Source of the DNA: Bacillota bacterium
GTDB lineage: Bacteria; Bacillota; Clostridia; Acetivibrionales; DTU013
Length of the DNA: 64,000 bases
Assembly (NCBI GenBank): GCA_023435305.1
Contig: JAEYRV010000053.1
Span: 62,001 to 126,000 of the forward strand
Direction of reading: 5' to 3'
Shown here piece by piece: positions 56,052 to 64,000 of this stretch; the stretch's first letter is position 1, and the number at the start of each line of letters is the position of its first letter. Under the pieces are notes generated by a model that searched no databases, had not been told where the DNA came from, and saw only the letters and a list, made by a program, of their open reading frames with translations. The position numbers and the translations under genes were made by a program.

Positions 56052-57488
56052 ATGAAAAGAATTTTGGCAACTATTCTCGCGTGCACGCTCCTCGTTACTA
56101 TGCTGTTAACAGGCTGCGGCAAGACAGTAAACCCACCCGTAACTCCGGACGCTCCGGCAACAACTGACCAACCCGCAACAGGGGACAAACCGGTTGACAC
56201 AGCTCCTCCGGCTACAGATGTAGCTGACGATCCGAGCATAAAGACAGTCAACCTGTGGACATTCACAGATGAAATCCCGAAGATGATGGACAAGTTTAAG
56301 GAAATCAATCCTGATTTCTCACTCGAAATCAAACCGACCATCATTGCAACTACTGACGGTGCATACCAGCCCGCACTCGACCAGGCTCTGGCAGGCGGCG
56401 GCGCAGACGCTCCGGACATGTATGCAGCAGAGAGCGCATTCGTTCTGAAATATACACAGGGCGACGCTTACAAATTTGCAGCAGCATACAAGGATCTCGG
56501 TATTGACGTTGACAAGCTCCTCAAAGAGTCTGCAATCGCTCAGTACACAGTTGATATCGGAACTAATCCGAATGGTCAGCTCGTAGGTCTCGGATACCAG
56601 GCAACCGGCGGTGCTTTCATTTATCGTCGTTCACTGGCAAAAGACACTTGGGGAACTGATGACCCGGCAACTGTTACCGGCAAGATCGGTCCCGGCTGGG
56701 ATAAGTTCTTCGCAGCAGCAGCTGAACTGAAAGCTAAGGGTTACGCTATCATCTCTGGTGACGGTGACCTCTGGCACGCAGTTGAAGGCGCTTCTGACAA
56801 GGGTTGGATCGTTGACGGCAAGCTCTTTATCGATCCTTCACGTGAAGCATTCCTTGATTATTCAAAGACTATCAAAGACAATGGTTGGAGCAATGATACT
56901 CAGGACTGGACAGATGCTTGGTATGCTGACATGAAAGATGCCAGCGCACAGAAAGTATTCGGATTCTTTGGTCCTGCTTGGCTCATCAACTACGTTATGG
57001 CTGGTAACTCCGGCGGAACTAAGATCGGTGAAGGCACATACGGCGACTGGGCAGTTGCTGAACCTCCGGTTGGCTTCTTCTGGGGCGGCACATGGGTAAT
57101 GGGCAACAAGGATACCAAGATCAAGAAGTCAGTCGGCGACATAATCGAGTGGATCACTCTTGACAGCTCTGAAACTGGTCTCCAGTACTTCTGGGCAAAC
57201 GGAACACTTAATGGACCTGGCGGCACAAAGGATACAGTTGCTTCCGGTACAGTAATGTCCAAGTCTGACGGTAAAGTTGACTTCCTCGGCGGACAGAATA
57301 TGTTTGACGTATTCGTTCCTGCTGGCGAGTTTGCAACCGGTAAGAACAAGACTCAGTACGACGAAACTATCAATTCTCACTGGCGTAACCAGGTACGTGA
57401 GTACTCCAATGGTAACAAGAGCCGTGATCAGGCGATAGCTGACTTCAAGCAGTTGATAATAGACAACCTTGATATCGTAGTCGAGTAA
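56052..57488 (+). CDS. Sugar ABC transporter substrate-binding lipoprotein
   Basis: The 478-residue lipoprotein has a lipobox LLTGC (Cys22), a Pro/Thr-rich linker (about 27-60) and a family 1 solute-binding fold (TVNLWTFTDEIPKMMDKFKE, then FSLEIKPTIIATTD, and FGFFGPAWLINYVMAGN). Codon choice is distinctly biased towards GGT, GCT and CGT compared with neighbours, a sign of high expression. AAAAGGAGGG precedes the ATG. It feeds the two permeases downstream. A strong hairpin after its stop probably stabilises its mRNA relative to the permeases. The substrate is probably an oligosaccharide. Confidence 0.93.
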   Translation: MKRILATILACTLLVTMLLTGCGKTVNPPVTPDAPATTDQPATGDKPVDTAPPATDVADDPSIKTVNLWTFTDEIPKMMDKFKEINPDFSLEIKPTIIATTDGAYQPALDQALAGGGADAPDMYAAESAFVLKYTQGDAYKFAAAYKDLGIDVDKLLKESAIAQYTVDIGTNPNGQLVGLGYQATGGAFIYRRSLAKDTWGTDDPATVTGKIGPGWDKFFAAAAELKAKGYAIISGDGDLWHAVEGASDKGWIVDGKLFIDPSREAFLDYSKTIKDNGWSNDTQDWTDAWYADMKDASAQKVFGFFGPAWLINYVMAGNSGGTKIGEGTYGDWAVAEPPVGFFWGGTWVMGNKDTKIKKSVGDIIEWITLDSSETGLQYFWANGTLNGPGGTKDTVASGTVMSKSDGKVDFLGGQNMFDVFVPAGEFATGKNKTQYDETINSHWRNQVREYSNGNKSRDQAIADFKQLIIDNLDIVVE

Positions 57489-57503
57489 GAATAATGTTAG
57501 CAA

Positions 57504-57535
57504 GGGCGGGCGGATGCCTTTCCGACCCGCCCAAA
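57504..57535 (+). terminator. Intercistronic hairpin after the binding-protein gene
   Basis: GGGCGGGCGG pairs with CCGACCCGCCC, but only a weak A/T tract follows. It is likely a partial terminator or mRNA-stabilising structure allowing excess binding protein. Confidence 0.75.
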
Positions 57536-57587
57536 TTTTATGTAAAAAACAAATTTGAACTAACGCTTTACCCGGAGGTGAATTCTT

Positions 57588-58538
57588 ATGCGACGCAAGA
57601 GCGTTAGCTACGCTAAATATGGATATATCTTTTCAGCACCATTTATACTTGCGTTCCTGATATTTTCCCTTTACCCGATTATATACACTGCCATAATTGG
57701 GTTCACAGACCTTAAGGGTTTGGGAAAGACAGATTTTAAGTTTCTGGAGAATCCTTTCCAGAATTTCTCGACAATATTCAAAAATCCATCTTTTCAGGTG
57801 TCAATAACTAATACGGCAATTATGTGGATCATCAACTTTATACCACAGATTGTGCTAGCTCTCCTGCTCACTGCTTGGTTCACCAGCACACGCCACAAAG
57901 TAAAGGGACAGGGGTTGTTTAAAGTTCTGTTTTACATGCCCAATATCATAACAGCAGCGACGATAGCAATACTCTTCAACTCGCTTTTCGGATATCCTAT
58001 GAGCCCTATGAATGATATCCTGCAAAAGCTGGGTCTGATAGATGCTCCTATAAACTTTATGCTCCAGAAGTGGACTACGAGAGGCATCATTTCGTTCATA
58101 CAATTCTGGCAGTGGTATGGATACACGATGATAGTACTGATATCGGGAGTATTGGGAATCAATCCCGAGCTCTTCGAAGCCTCTGAGATAGATGGCGCAA
58201 CAAGGTCGCAGACGTTTTTCTTTATAACGCTGCCATGCTTAAGGACAATATTGCTGTTCACATTGGTCACAAGCTTGATAGGTGGTCTGCAGATGTTCGA
58301 TATACCAAGGCTGTTGAACCTTGGAGGACCGGACAATTCAACGCTTACCACGAGTGTGTTCATTTACAATCAGGCATTCTCGGGAAGCTATTTGTATAAC
58401 CGTGCTGCAGCAGCAAGTATGATCATGTTTGTCGTGATATCAGCACTTTCTGGTTTGCTCTTCTATTCCATGAGGGATAAATATGCAGCCAAGATCAAGA
58501 AGCTTGAGAAAAAAGCGCAAAGGAGGGCGGCAGCATGA
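57588..58538 (+). CDS. Sugar ABC transporter permease (MalF type)
   Basis: The 316-residue membrane protein has six helices and the permease EAA loop near residues 200-222 (ELFEASEIDGATRSQTFFFI then TLPCLRTILLF). The N-terminal stretch (YAKYGYIFSAPFILAFLIFS) is typical of MalF-like subunits. It overlaps the next permease by 4 bp (ATGA). The pair needs an ATPase that is not encoded here; in many Firmicutes a shared MsmK/MalK-type ATPase is supplied from elsewhere. Confidence 0.93.
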   Translation: MRRKSVSYAKYGYIFSAPFILAFLIFSLYPIIYTAIIGFTDLKGLGKTDFKFLENPFQNFSTIFKNPSFQVSITNTAIMWIINFIPQIVLALLLTAWFTSTRHKVKGQGLFKVLFYMPNIITAATIAILFNSLFGYPMSPMNDILQKLGLIDAPINFMLQKWTTRGIISFIQFWQWYGYTMIVLISGVLGINPELFEASEIDGATRSQTFFFITLPCLRTILLFTLVTSLIGGLQMFDIPRLLNLGGPDNSTLTTSVFIYNQAFSGSYLYNRAAAASMIMFVVISALSGLLFYSMRDKYAAKIKKLEKKAQRRAAA

Positions 58539-59386
58539 GTAAGCGTAAAACAGATGTATCACAATATACATTGAAAATAGTGATTTATGTTGTATGTATA
58601 ATACTGTCAATACTGAGCATACTGCCGTTCTGGATAATGCTCATGAACGCTACCAGAGGTACGTTCGAGATACAGCAGAGCGCTATTTCGCTGATACCAG
58701 GCACAAGATTGCTTGATAACTTCGCAGTACTGGCCGGCAAGACCTTTGACCCGATAAAAGGTTTCTTTAACTCTCTGATAATCTCTTCCGGTGCAACGAT
58801 TGCTACAGTATATTTTTCAGCTCTTACAGCATTTGCATTGGTTGCATATGACTGGAGAATGCGTAAACCGTTCTTTACTTTCATAATGGCAGTTTTAATG
58901 ATTCCTGCACAGGTTTCAGGTATTGGTTTTTATCAGTTCATGTACCGTTTGCACTGGACCAACAGCTTTTTACCGCTGATTCTTCCGGCTATTGCGGCAC
59001 CTGCGACTGTATTCTTTATGAGACAGTACCTGCTGGCCACACTTTCAATGGATGTTGTCAATTCTGCAAGAATAGATGGCGCCGGCGAATTCTACACATT
59101 CAATGCAATAATCATGCCTATAGCAAAACCTGCTATAGCAACACAAGCCATTTTCTCATTCGTGGGAAACTGGAACAACTTCTTTATGCCGCTGATCCTG
59201 TTGACTGATAACAGCAAGTATACAATGCCTATAATGGTCAGTCTTCTCAGAGGCGATATTTACAAGACAGAGTACGGCTCAATTTATTTGGCATTATCAT
59301 TGACAGTGCTTCCGCTGTTCGTTATATATTTCCTGCTTTCGAAATATATTATCGCCGGTGTAGCATTAGGCAGTATCAAGGAATAA
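58535..59386 (+). CDS. Sugar ABC transporter permease (MalG type)
   Basis: The 283-residue permease has six helices, the sequence LPFWIMLMNATRGTFEIQ near the N-terminus and the EAA loop VVNSARIDGAGEFYTFNAII plus MPIAKPA. GGAGGGCGGC upstream serves as ribosome site within the previous gene. It ends the operon, followed by a terminator at 59453. Confidence 0.93.
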   Translation: MSKRKTDVSQYTLKIVIYVVCIILSILSILPFWIMLMNATRGTFEIQQSAISLIPGTRLLDNFAVLAGKTFDPIKGFFNSLIISSGATIATVYFSALTAFALVAYDWRMRKPFFTFIMAVLMIPAQVSGIGFYQFMYRLHWTNSFLPLILPAIAAPATVFFMRQYLLATLSMDVVNSARIDGAGEFYTFNAIIMPIAKPAIATQAIFSFVGNWNNFFMPLILLTDNSKYTMPIMVSLLRGDIYKTEYGSIYLALSLTVLPLFVIYFLLSKYIIAGVALGSIKE

Positions 59387-59452
59387 AATATACGATACTG
59401 AGCCCGGATGACAGCTCAAGTACATAATAGAAAGTAAGAGTATGCAACAAAA

Positions 59453-59492
59453 AGGCCTCCTGTCAAGCAAAATAGCAGGAGGCTGATTTTTT
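59453..59492 (+). terminator. Intrinsic terminator of the sugar transporter operon
   Basis: GCCTCCTG pairs with CAGGAGGC across a 13-bp loop and is followed by GATTTTTT. Confidence 0.88.
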
Positions 59493-59615
59493 CCATTCCA
59501 TACAGCCCTATTTCATGTTTAAAAAACATTATCAGGGGAATATATTCACTGTTGCGGGCTTAGACTGCAGCAAAAATTTATACTTAATATATATCATTAT
59601 AAAGGAGAGGTCGTT

Positions 59616-60149
59616 ATGAACTTAAAAGGAACCAAAACTGAAAAAAATTTAAGGGACGCTTTTGCAGGCGAATCTCAGGCAAGAAATAAGTATACATATT
59701 TTGCTTCCGTAGCAAAAAAAGAAGGATATGAGCAGATCGCTGCCATATTTGAAGCAACTGCAAACAATGAAAAAGAGCATGCAAAGCTTTGGTTCAAAGC
59801 TCTGGGCGAATTAGGCGATACTGCAGCAAACCTTCTTCATGCAGCAGAGGGCGAAAACTACGAGTGGACCGATATGTATGAAAGATTCGCAAAGGATGCC
59901 GAGGAAGAAGGCTTCAAGGCATTGGCCGCCCAGTTCAGGATGGTTGCTATGATCGAAAAGTCGCATGAAGAGAGATATCGTGCACTTCTTAATAATGTTG
60001 ATATGAAGGCAGTATTCGAAAAATCCGAACAAACCATGTGGGAATGCAGGAACTGCGGGCATCTCGTAATGGGCAAGAAAGCTCCGGAAATATGCCCCGT
60101 ATGCGCACACCCCAAGAGCTACTTCGAAGTAAGAAAAGAAAATTATTAA
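59616..60149 (+). CDS. Rubrerythrin
   Basis: The 177-residue protein has the rubrerythrin layout. The N-terminal four-helix bundle carries diiron ligands (AFAGESQARNKYTYFASVA, ATANNEKEHAKLWFKALG, then MVAMIEKSHEERYRALL). The C-terminal rubredoxin-like domain has WECRNCGHLVMGKKAPEICP and VCAHP, giving two CxxC knuckles. It reduces hydrogen peroxide in anaerobes. AAAGGAGAGG precedes the ATG. It stands alone, immediately followed by a repeat hairpin. Confidence 0.96.
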   Translation: MNLKGTKTEKNLRDAFAGESQARNKYTYFASVAKKEGYEQIAAIFEATANNEKEHAKLWFKALGELGDTAANLLHAAEGENYEWTDMYERFAKDAEEEGFKALAAQFRMVAMIEKSHEERYRALLNNVDMKAVFEKSEQTMWECRNCGHLVMGKKAPEICPVCAHPKSYFEVRKENY

Positions 60150-60161
60150 TTTGTTTGTATC

Positions 60162-60274
60162 GGGGTCAGGCTTGAATTTTAGTTGGGGGTCAGGCTTGAA
60201 ATATTCCTTTATTCATATAATGAATAAAGGAATATTTCAAGCCTGACCCCCTAATAAAATTCAAGCCTGACCCC
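60162..60274. repeat. Nested GGGGTCAGGCTTGA hairpin
   Basis: An outer pair (GGGGTCAGGCTTGAATTTTA at 60162 and its complement ending at 60274) encloses an inner palindrome at 60185-60251 (GGGGTCAGGCTTGAAATATT, CCTTTATTCAT, and complements). It begins just after the rubrerythrin stop. The right half is almost identical to the element at 62453. Confidence 0.93.
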
Positions 60275-60389
60275 GTTTTACCGTTTTAGACTATTTACAA
60301 TAGTTTGCCCACATGCTCTTAGTATAAATATAGTATGGTATAATTTGCATGAATACTTTACTTTATTTATACAAAGGGGGTCTGTCAAG

Positions 60390-61547
60390 ATGAAAAGATC
60401 GATTACCATGCTGTTGGTGCTTATGCTGCTGATGGCCTTGATCACAGGGTGCGGTTCCGGAGCTGTTAGCAATGATGTCGCCGACAGTTCTGCTGGACAG
60501 ATTGATGAAGATAACAGTCAGGCGAAGGATGAGCAAGTACCTGATGCGGTGCAGGATGTCAGCACTGCAGATGAAAGTCAAATATCCGATACAACAAAGG
60601 ATATCAGTGCCGTAGATGAGAGTCAGAATACTGATGCAGCAGAGGACCAGCAGGTTGATACTGCTTCAGAAGATTCCATAAAAGAAATTCCAAATGTATA
60701 TATGACAACAAGTATCAGTCCTGAAGGGTTGATGAATGTTTATAAGGCTCTTGACCGTGCTGCAGAAGGAAAGGTAGCTATAAAGCTGCATATGGGTGAG
60801 CCCGGAGGCCACAATTTTCTGTCTCCCGACCTTGTAAAGGATTTTGTCCAGTCGCTCAATGGTACATTTGTCGACTGCAATACTGCTTATGGCGGACTTA
60901 GGGGAACAACAAAGATGCATATGCAGGCGGCCGAAGATCATGGCTTCACTGAAGTTGCTCCTGTTGACATAATGGATGCGGACGATACTATCAGCCTTCC
61001 TATAAAAAACGGAAAACATCTGAAAGAAGACATAGTTGGTTCGCACTTTGAAAACTACGATTTCTATGTAGTTCTATCCCATTTTAAAGGTCATGAAATG
61101 GGCGGTTTTGGCGGAGCGATCAAAAATATGTCAATAGGCATCGCATCTGTAAAGGGTAAAAACCTGATACATACTGCAGGCAAAAGCAGCAGCAGTATGT
61201 GGGGCGGAATACAGGACAATTTTCTGGAGTCGATGGCTGAAGCAGCTAAAGCTGTAGCTGATAACAGGGGAGAACGTATACTCTACATCAATGTAATGAA
61301 TAACCTGTCCATTGACTGTGACTGCAATAACCACCCGGCAAAACCGGATATGGCTGATATAGGCATTCTGGCATCACTTGACCCGGTAGCTCTTGACAAA
61401 GCCTGTGTGGATCTTGTATACGCCGCTCCTGATGGACAATCACTAATAAAGCGTATGGAAGCAAAAAATGGGATACATACGCTGGAGTATGCAGAAGAAA
61501 TAGGCTTGGGAAGCCAAAAATACAAACTTATAAAACTGGATGATTGA
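60390..61547 (+). CDS. DUF362 domain lipoprotein
   Basis: I start at ATG 60390 (385 residues), where AAAGGGGGT lies 8 bp upstream. The signal peptide ends in a lipobox (ALITGC, Cys18). An acidic linker with repeated DES(Q)-type segments (about 35-100) follows. The rest is a DUF362 domain (about 105-385: GKVAIKLHMGEPGGHNFLSP, VDCNTAYGGLRGTT, VLSHFKGHEMGGFGGAIKNM, ILASLDPVALDKACVDLVY). DUF362 proteins are usually cytosolic and carry a CxxCxxCxxxCP ferredoxin motif, but here only CDCNN remains, and the protein is exported. It lies 3 bp upstream of a permease gene. Confidence 0.88.
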   Translation: MKRSITMLLVLMLLMALITGCGSGAVSNDVADSSAGQIDEDNSQAKDEQVPDAVQDVSTADESQISDTTKDISAVDESQNTDAAEDQQVDTASEDSIKEIPNVYMTTSISPEGLMNVYKALDRAAEGKVAIKLHMGEPGGHNFLSPDLVKDFVQSLNGTFVDCNTAYGGLRGTTKMHMQAAEDHGFTEVAPVDIMDADDTISLPIKNGKHLKEDIVGSHFENYDFYVVLSHFKGHEMGGFGGAIKNMSIGIASVKGKNLIHTAGKSSSSMWGGIQDNFLESMAEAAKAVADNRGERILYINVMNNLSIDCDCNNHPAKPDMADIGILASLDPVALDKACVDLVYAAPDGQSLIKRMEAKNGIHTLEYAEEIGLGSQKYKLIKLDD

Positions 61548-61550
61548 TAA

Positions 61551-62450
61551 ATGATAGATATATTTGAACGAGAAGCGATATACCTGTGGTTTTATTTCAG
61601 TGTCCAGCTCAATCAGATCATCTGGTACTGGATAGTGGGTATTTTGCTGGGATCAGTGATATCTGTATTTGGTAAAGAGAAGATCCACAAGCTTTTTTCT
61701 TCGATGGCTGACAAACGCCTTGGGATATTCGGGGTGGTGCCGGCGAGTATGATCGGTATCGCCTCTCCTCTTTGCATGTATGGAACCATTCCTATAGCTG
61801 CTTCCTTTTCCGAAAAGGGAATAAGAGATGACTGGCTGGCTGCCTTTATGATGAGCTCCATATTGCTCAATCCCCAGTTGCTCATATACAGCGCTGCGCT
61901 TGGAAAGACAGCTTTGGCGGTGCGATTTGTAAGCTGTTTTTTGTGCGGCATGGCTGCAGGTCTGTTCGTTCGGATATTCTATAAGAATAAACGCTTTTTC
62001 AATTTCGACGGCTTTACAGAAGCATCGAACAGGGACACACACCCAAATATATTAATACGCTTGTTGAAGAACATATGGAGAAATATCAAGGCCACAGGTG
62101 TGTATTTCCTGATAGGTGTTGCACTATCTGCACTGTTTCAACGATATGTGCCCTCAGAAATTTTCGCAGGGCTTTTCGGCAGGAACCATGGTTTTGGTGT
62201 CTTAATGGCAGCCACCATCGGTGTGCCGCTTTATGTATGCGGCGGAGGAACGATCCCTTTGCTCGCGGAATGGTTACAGTCAGGAATGAGTATGGGGTCG
62301 GCAGCAGCTTTCATGATTACCGGACCTGCAACAAAAATCACTAATCTGGGAGCTGTTAAAATTGTTCTCGGTGTAAGGCGATTTATACTGTATATATTGT
62401 TTTCAGTGCTGTTTGCTGCTGTAACCGGTATAATTATTAATATATTGTGA
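61551..62450 (+). CDS. ArsP/DUF318-type permease
   Basis: The 299-residue membrane protein has about eight helices in two homologous halves. Its family motifs are IASPLCMYGTIPIAASFSEKG, with the adjacent cysteine, and CGGGTIPLLAEWLQSG followed by MSMGSAAAFMITGPATKITN. Relatives (ArsP and related permeases) export organoarsenicals or other metal-linked compounds. It begins 3 bp after the DUF362 lipoprotein gene. Both genes are bracketed by near-identical repeat elements, suggesting a two-gene module. No ArsR or thioredoxin partner is adjacent, and the substrate is unknown. Confidence 0.88.
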   Translation: MIDIFEREAIYLWFYFSVQLNQIIWYWIVGILLGSVISVFGKEKIHKLFSSMADKRLGIFGVVPASMIGIASPLCMYGTIPIAASFSEKGIRDDWLAAFMMSSILLNPQLLIYSAALGKTALAVRFVSCFLCGMAAGLFVRIFYKNKRFFNFDGFTEASNRDTHPNILIRLLKNIWRNIKATGVYFLIGVALSALFQRYVPSEIFAGLFGRNHGFGVLMAATIGVPLYVCGGGTIPLLAEWLQSGMSMGSAAAFMITGPATKITNLGAVKIVLGVRRFILYILFSVLFAAVTGIIINIL

Positions 62451-62452
62451 AC

Positions 62453-62540
62453 GGGGTCAAGCTTGAAATATTCCTTTATTCATAAAATGAATAAAGGAAT
62501 ATTTCAAGCCTGACCCCCATTTAAATTCAAGCCTGACCCC
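62453..62540. repeat. GGGGTCAGGCTTGA hairpin, second flanking copy
   Basis: The palindrome GGGGTCAAGCTTGAAATATT-CCTTTATTCAT and its complement, followed by an extra ATTCAAGCCTGACCCC, nearly repeats 60185-60274. It starts 3 bp after the permease stop and ends 7 bp before the end of the opposing gene. Confidence 0.92.
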
Positions 62541-62547
62541 GTTTTTA

Positions 62548-63126
62548 TCAGTCCTGTCTGCCCTCGATTGCGCACAGAAGTAGTCCTGCGGCAAGGCCCA
62601 GACGTCTGTCAAGTATATGGTTGGTATCCTTAGCAAAATCGACATCAAGCTTCATTATAAAAGGATTGAATCTTTGTCTGCATACACCGACGACCTGCCC
62701 GTTAATTTCAATATCAAATGACTGGGGAATAAGATTTGTAAGGAAACGTCTGAGCAAAGCAAGTCCTGTACTATCTTCCTTTATGAATCCGATCTGATTG
62801 TCATTGGCGTCGAGTATCAGCCATTCATCCTTTATTATTGACTTGAGACCTTTCCTCTTCAATGCTCCTACCTTTTCGCCGGTCACTGCATCAATAACAT
62901 CATATGCCGCTGAAAAATCGATTACTTGTCTTGCTTGAATGGTTATGAGTTCATTTTGCATGTCTTCGCCAGTGTAAAGCCGTATATCCTCCTTCAGCTT
63001 GAAGGCCTTCATTTTAGAAAACATGATTACCTGGCCGCTGGGATCAAAAACATGGAATTTCGCACCTACAAGTGTCAGGACTTTCCTTCGGATCAGATAA
63101 TTCGGAAGCTCATAAAGGTTACTCAA
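62548..63126 (-). CDS. Tubby-like/LURP-one-related protein
   Basis: I prefer a TTG start at 63126 (192 residues, beginning MSNLYELPNYLIRRK) because AGGAG is 8 bp upstream; the frame is open to 63189 without a site. The sequence has the twelve-stranded tubby C-terminal-like (LURP-one/DUF567) pattern: FHVFDPSGQVIMFSKMKAFK, VIDAVTGEKVGALKRKG, EWLILDANDNQIGFIKED, then FDIEINGQVVGVCRQRF. Bacterial members are of unknown function and may bind lipids or act as scaffolds. It ends against the repeat element at 62453-62540. Confidence 0.82.
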   Translation of the reverse strand: MSNLYELPNYLIRRKVLTLVGAKFHVFDPSGQVIMFSKMKAFKLKEDIRLYTGEDMQNELITIQARQVIDFSAAYDVIDAVTGEKVGALKRKGLKSIIKDEWLILDANDNQIGFIKEDSTGLALLRRFLTNLIPQSFDIEINGQVVGVCRQRFNPFIMKLDVDFAKDTNHILDRRLGLAAGLLLCAIEGRQD

Positions 63127-63290
63127 ATCAATCACTCCTATGTAAGATTTTACTGTAATAATACCATATTTAGTGACAATTTTCCACATTTTTCATCATT
63201 TGAGTAATTCTTTTTTATACTGAGTAATCATTATGAATATATTGTCTTAGAAGTGATGCAATTTGTTTTAACCAGGTGGGATGTCCCATC

Positions 63291-64000
63291 TCATGGGACA
63301 TCCTTGTAGCTCCGCTTCTCATTGAGTGCATCGGTCAACTGTGCGAGCCTTGATATATCACCTATAAGGATGACGCCCGCCAGGCGGTTATCAATAAAAA
63401 AGTACTTTTCGTAGGTGTTTTTTGCTGTATCCCTGACTTCTCTTGTTTTATATTTGATATCTGCATTCCTGCCATTATCACCTGCTGCAAACAGAGATGT
63501 GTCCATACCCTCAAATGTAAGAGCTGGCGGAACAGGCTTGTATTCGAGCTGTTCTCCTGCAGCGTTGGCACCTGCGATCTTTCCCATATCAAGAGCCTGA
63601 GACCAGAGAGAATAGTTGGTCCCATTGTAATATGCGCAGTCTCCGCAGGCATATATGTCCGGAATGTTTGTCTCCATTTTTTCATTGACGACTACGCCGC
63701 GATCGACTGCCAGACAGGCTTCTTTTGCCAAAGCAGTATTCGGACGCACTCCGCAGGATATTATAACTAGGTCGGCTGGATAGCGTGTACCATCTTCCAG
63801 TTCGACACCTGTTACTGAGCTGTCGCCGGTTATTGCTCTGATATTGGCGCTCAGCCTGAAATCTATACCCTTGCTTCTTATTATATCAGCAATAAAATCC
63901 CCGGCCGCATCGTCAAGCTGCCGCACCATGAGCTTATCGGCGACTTCAAGTACTGTCACGTGGCTTGATTTGCTCATTTCCCAGGCTGCCTCAAGACCGA
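63291..64000 (-). CDS. FAD/NAD-dependent oxidoreductase (partial, C-terminal part)
   Basis: The frame is open to the window edge and reads GLEAAWEMSKSSHVTVLEVA, the second half of an NAD-binding glycine-rich motif. It then shows LVIISCGVRPNTALAKEA and the FAD-binding IPDIYACGDCAYYNGTNYSL. This is the pyridine-nucleotide disulfide oxidoreductase fold of NADH:rubredoxin reductase, NADH oxidase and NirB-type proteins. With a rubrerythrin gene a few kilobases away, a rubredoxin-reductase role in oxygen defence is plausible. The N-terminal half, including the first FAD motif, lies outside the window. Confidence 0.9.
   Translation of the reverse strand, partial: GLEAAWEMSKSSHVTVLEVADKLMVRQLDDAAGDFIADIIRSKGIDFRLSANIRAITGDSSVTGVELEDGTRYPADLVIISCGVRPNTALAKEACLAVDRGVVVNEKMETNIPDIYACGDCAYYNGTNYSLWSQALDMGKIAGANAAGEQLEYKPVPPALTFEGMDTSLFAAGDNGRNADIKYKTREVRDTAKNTYEKYFFIDNRLAGVILIGDISRLAQLTDALNEKRSYKDVP

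Overview
This window reads as chromosomal DNA of a low-to-mid GC Gram-positive anaerobe of the Clostridia. The signs are strong GGAGG-type ribosome binding sites with several TTG starts, a tryptophan T-box and a ZTP riboswitch with intrinsic terminators, lipobox signal peptides, a rubrerythrin, ECF sigma/anti-sigma pairs, and polysaccharide-degrading enzymes (a cell-anchored GH9 cellulase and a GH31 glycosidase). No rRNA, tRNA, CRISPR array, phage module or intact transposase was found.

Layout. 1-6.2 kb: the end of an unidentified gene, then a same-strand group of a GH3-type acyl-adenylating enzyme, two B12-binding-type radical SAM proteins and a GNAT-like acyltransferase. This looks like a small biosynthetic cluster of unknown product. 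6.3-9.5 kb: an ABC permease remnant, a secreted protein, and a TetR/amidohydrolase operon with two clear operators. 9.6-18.6 kb: a serine hydrolase, two ECF sigma/anti-sigma pairs, a 446-residue orphan, a truncated hydrolase, WrbA and DUF4256. 19.3-22.2 kb: a coupled membrane protein / glutathionylspermidine-synthase-like ATP-grasp / unknown operon. 22.4-27.2 kb: an OFA-type MFS transporter, a phosphotransferase, decayed PKD and SLH surface-protein fragments, and VanW. 27.5-37.2 kb: a drug-type ABC exporter, GH31, a third ECF pair, a solitary T-box-controlled trpB and two hydrolases. 37.2-43.8 kb: a nuclease-like protein with a repeat tail, a repeat-rich 1 kb spacer, GH9, and a two-gene purine operon under a ZTP riboswitch. 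44-55.7 kb: DUF805, a PrsW-type protease, a TetM-like GTPase fused to a NYN nuclease, a TIR-TM-WD40 protein, an oxidoreductase, a chemoreceptor and an AraC regulator. 55.7-64 kb: a sugar ABC transporter lacking its ATPase, rubrerythrin, a DUF362 lipoprotein plus ArsP-type permease flanked by repeats, a tubby-like protein and a partial flavoprotein reductase.

A striking genome-level feature is the abundance of short repeats. There are GGGGTCAGGCTTGA hairpins, degenerate GTGCC-n-GGCAC palindromes, two MITE-like elements of 140-153 bp, and at least seven unrelated tandem arrays. Many sit exactly at the 3' ends of genes and some incorporate the stop codon.

The most promising under-described systems are the GTPase-NYN fusion (a possible one-chain ribosome-rescue or mRNA-cleavage factor), the TIR-WD40 membrane protein, the GH3/radical-SAM/GNAT cluster and the ATP-grasp operon. 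Family calls rest on motifs read by eye; no database search was run.
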